DNA from: Botryococcus braunii
Lineage: Eukaryota; Chlorophyta; Trebouxiophyceae
Reading direction: 5' to 3'
NCBI GenBank assembly: GCA_002005505.1
Contig: KV908347.1
Coordinates: 250,943 to 308,442 of the forward strand
DNA: 57,500 nt
Part shown: positions 57,402 through 57,500 of the stretch, one piece after another
How the letters are laid out: each line of letters starts with the position of its first letter
Position numbering within the stretch: the first letter of the stretch is position 1
The notes under the pieces: generated by a model
Told to the model about the DNA's origin: nothing
Database searches by the model: none
What the model saw: only the letters and a program-made list of their open reading frames with translations
Position numbers and translations under genes: made by a program

Positions 57402-57500
57402 TGGTTGTTTGGCAAATTCCTTTAGGGGGAGTTTATGGGATTGGGTCACAGGTATTGTTCATCCCCCTCTCCCACACGATAGATCGACAGGGCTCCTTGG

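Overview
This is a eukaryotic nuclear window, most likely from a green-lineage alga; I cannot name the species. It has GT-AG introns, long GT/GA microsatellites and poly-C runs of 14-17 bases, and possible TGTAA polyadenylation signals after a split lipB-type gene. The PPOX/DUF2470 gene near the right end resembles plastid proteins of plants. Nothing looks bacterial: I saw no operons, Shine-Dalgarno sites or CRISPR arrays.

Positions 1-528 hold a CT microsatellite and no gene. Positions 529-31,891 form a stack of LTR retrotransposons, bounded by two nearly identical 250-bp repeats in inverted orientation. Inside lie three very young Ty1/copia copies (803-21,044), oriented minus, plus, minus. 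Copies 2 and 3 are tail to tail and share one central LTR, and copy 1 sits inside the leader of copy 2. Next comes a decayed minus-strand Ty3/gypsy element (gypsy-C, 21,045-30,937). It is split by a 6.4-kb insertion (21,615-28,049) with a clean 5-bp target duplication. That insertion joins a small non-coding minus-strand LTR unit to a plus-strand chromodomain gypsy (gypsy-A). A possible small spliced gene lies at 31,150-31,648.

Positions 31,892-38,830 hold a second plus-strand chromodomain gypsy (gypsy-B). It has a 3' LTR, no visible 5' LTR and one frameshift in RNase H. Gypsy-A and gypsy-B both have gag and pol in the same frame, separated by one TGA. A further LTR/PBS fragment with an internal 113-bp duplication lies near 39.4-40.5 kb.

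From about 41 kb the window is host DNA. A three-exon octanoyltransferase (LIP2/LipB) gene is on the plus strand. A long unrecognised ORF and a multi-exon coiled-coil gene follow on the minus strand. A four-exon gene for an FMN-type split-barrel plus DUF2470 protein, similar to plant glutamyl-tRNA-reductase-binding/PPOX-like proteins, is on the minus strand at 51,210-55,542, with large microsatellites in its introns. The last 2 kb carry short direct repeats and no gene I can support.
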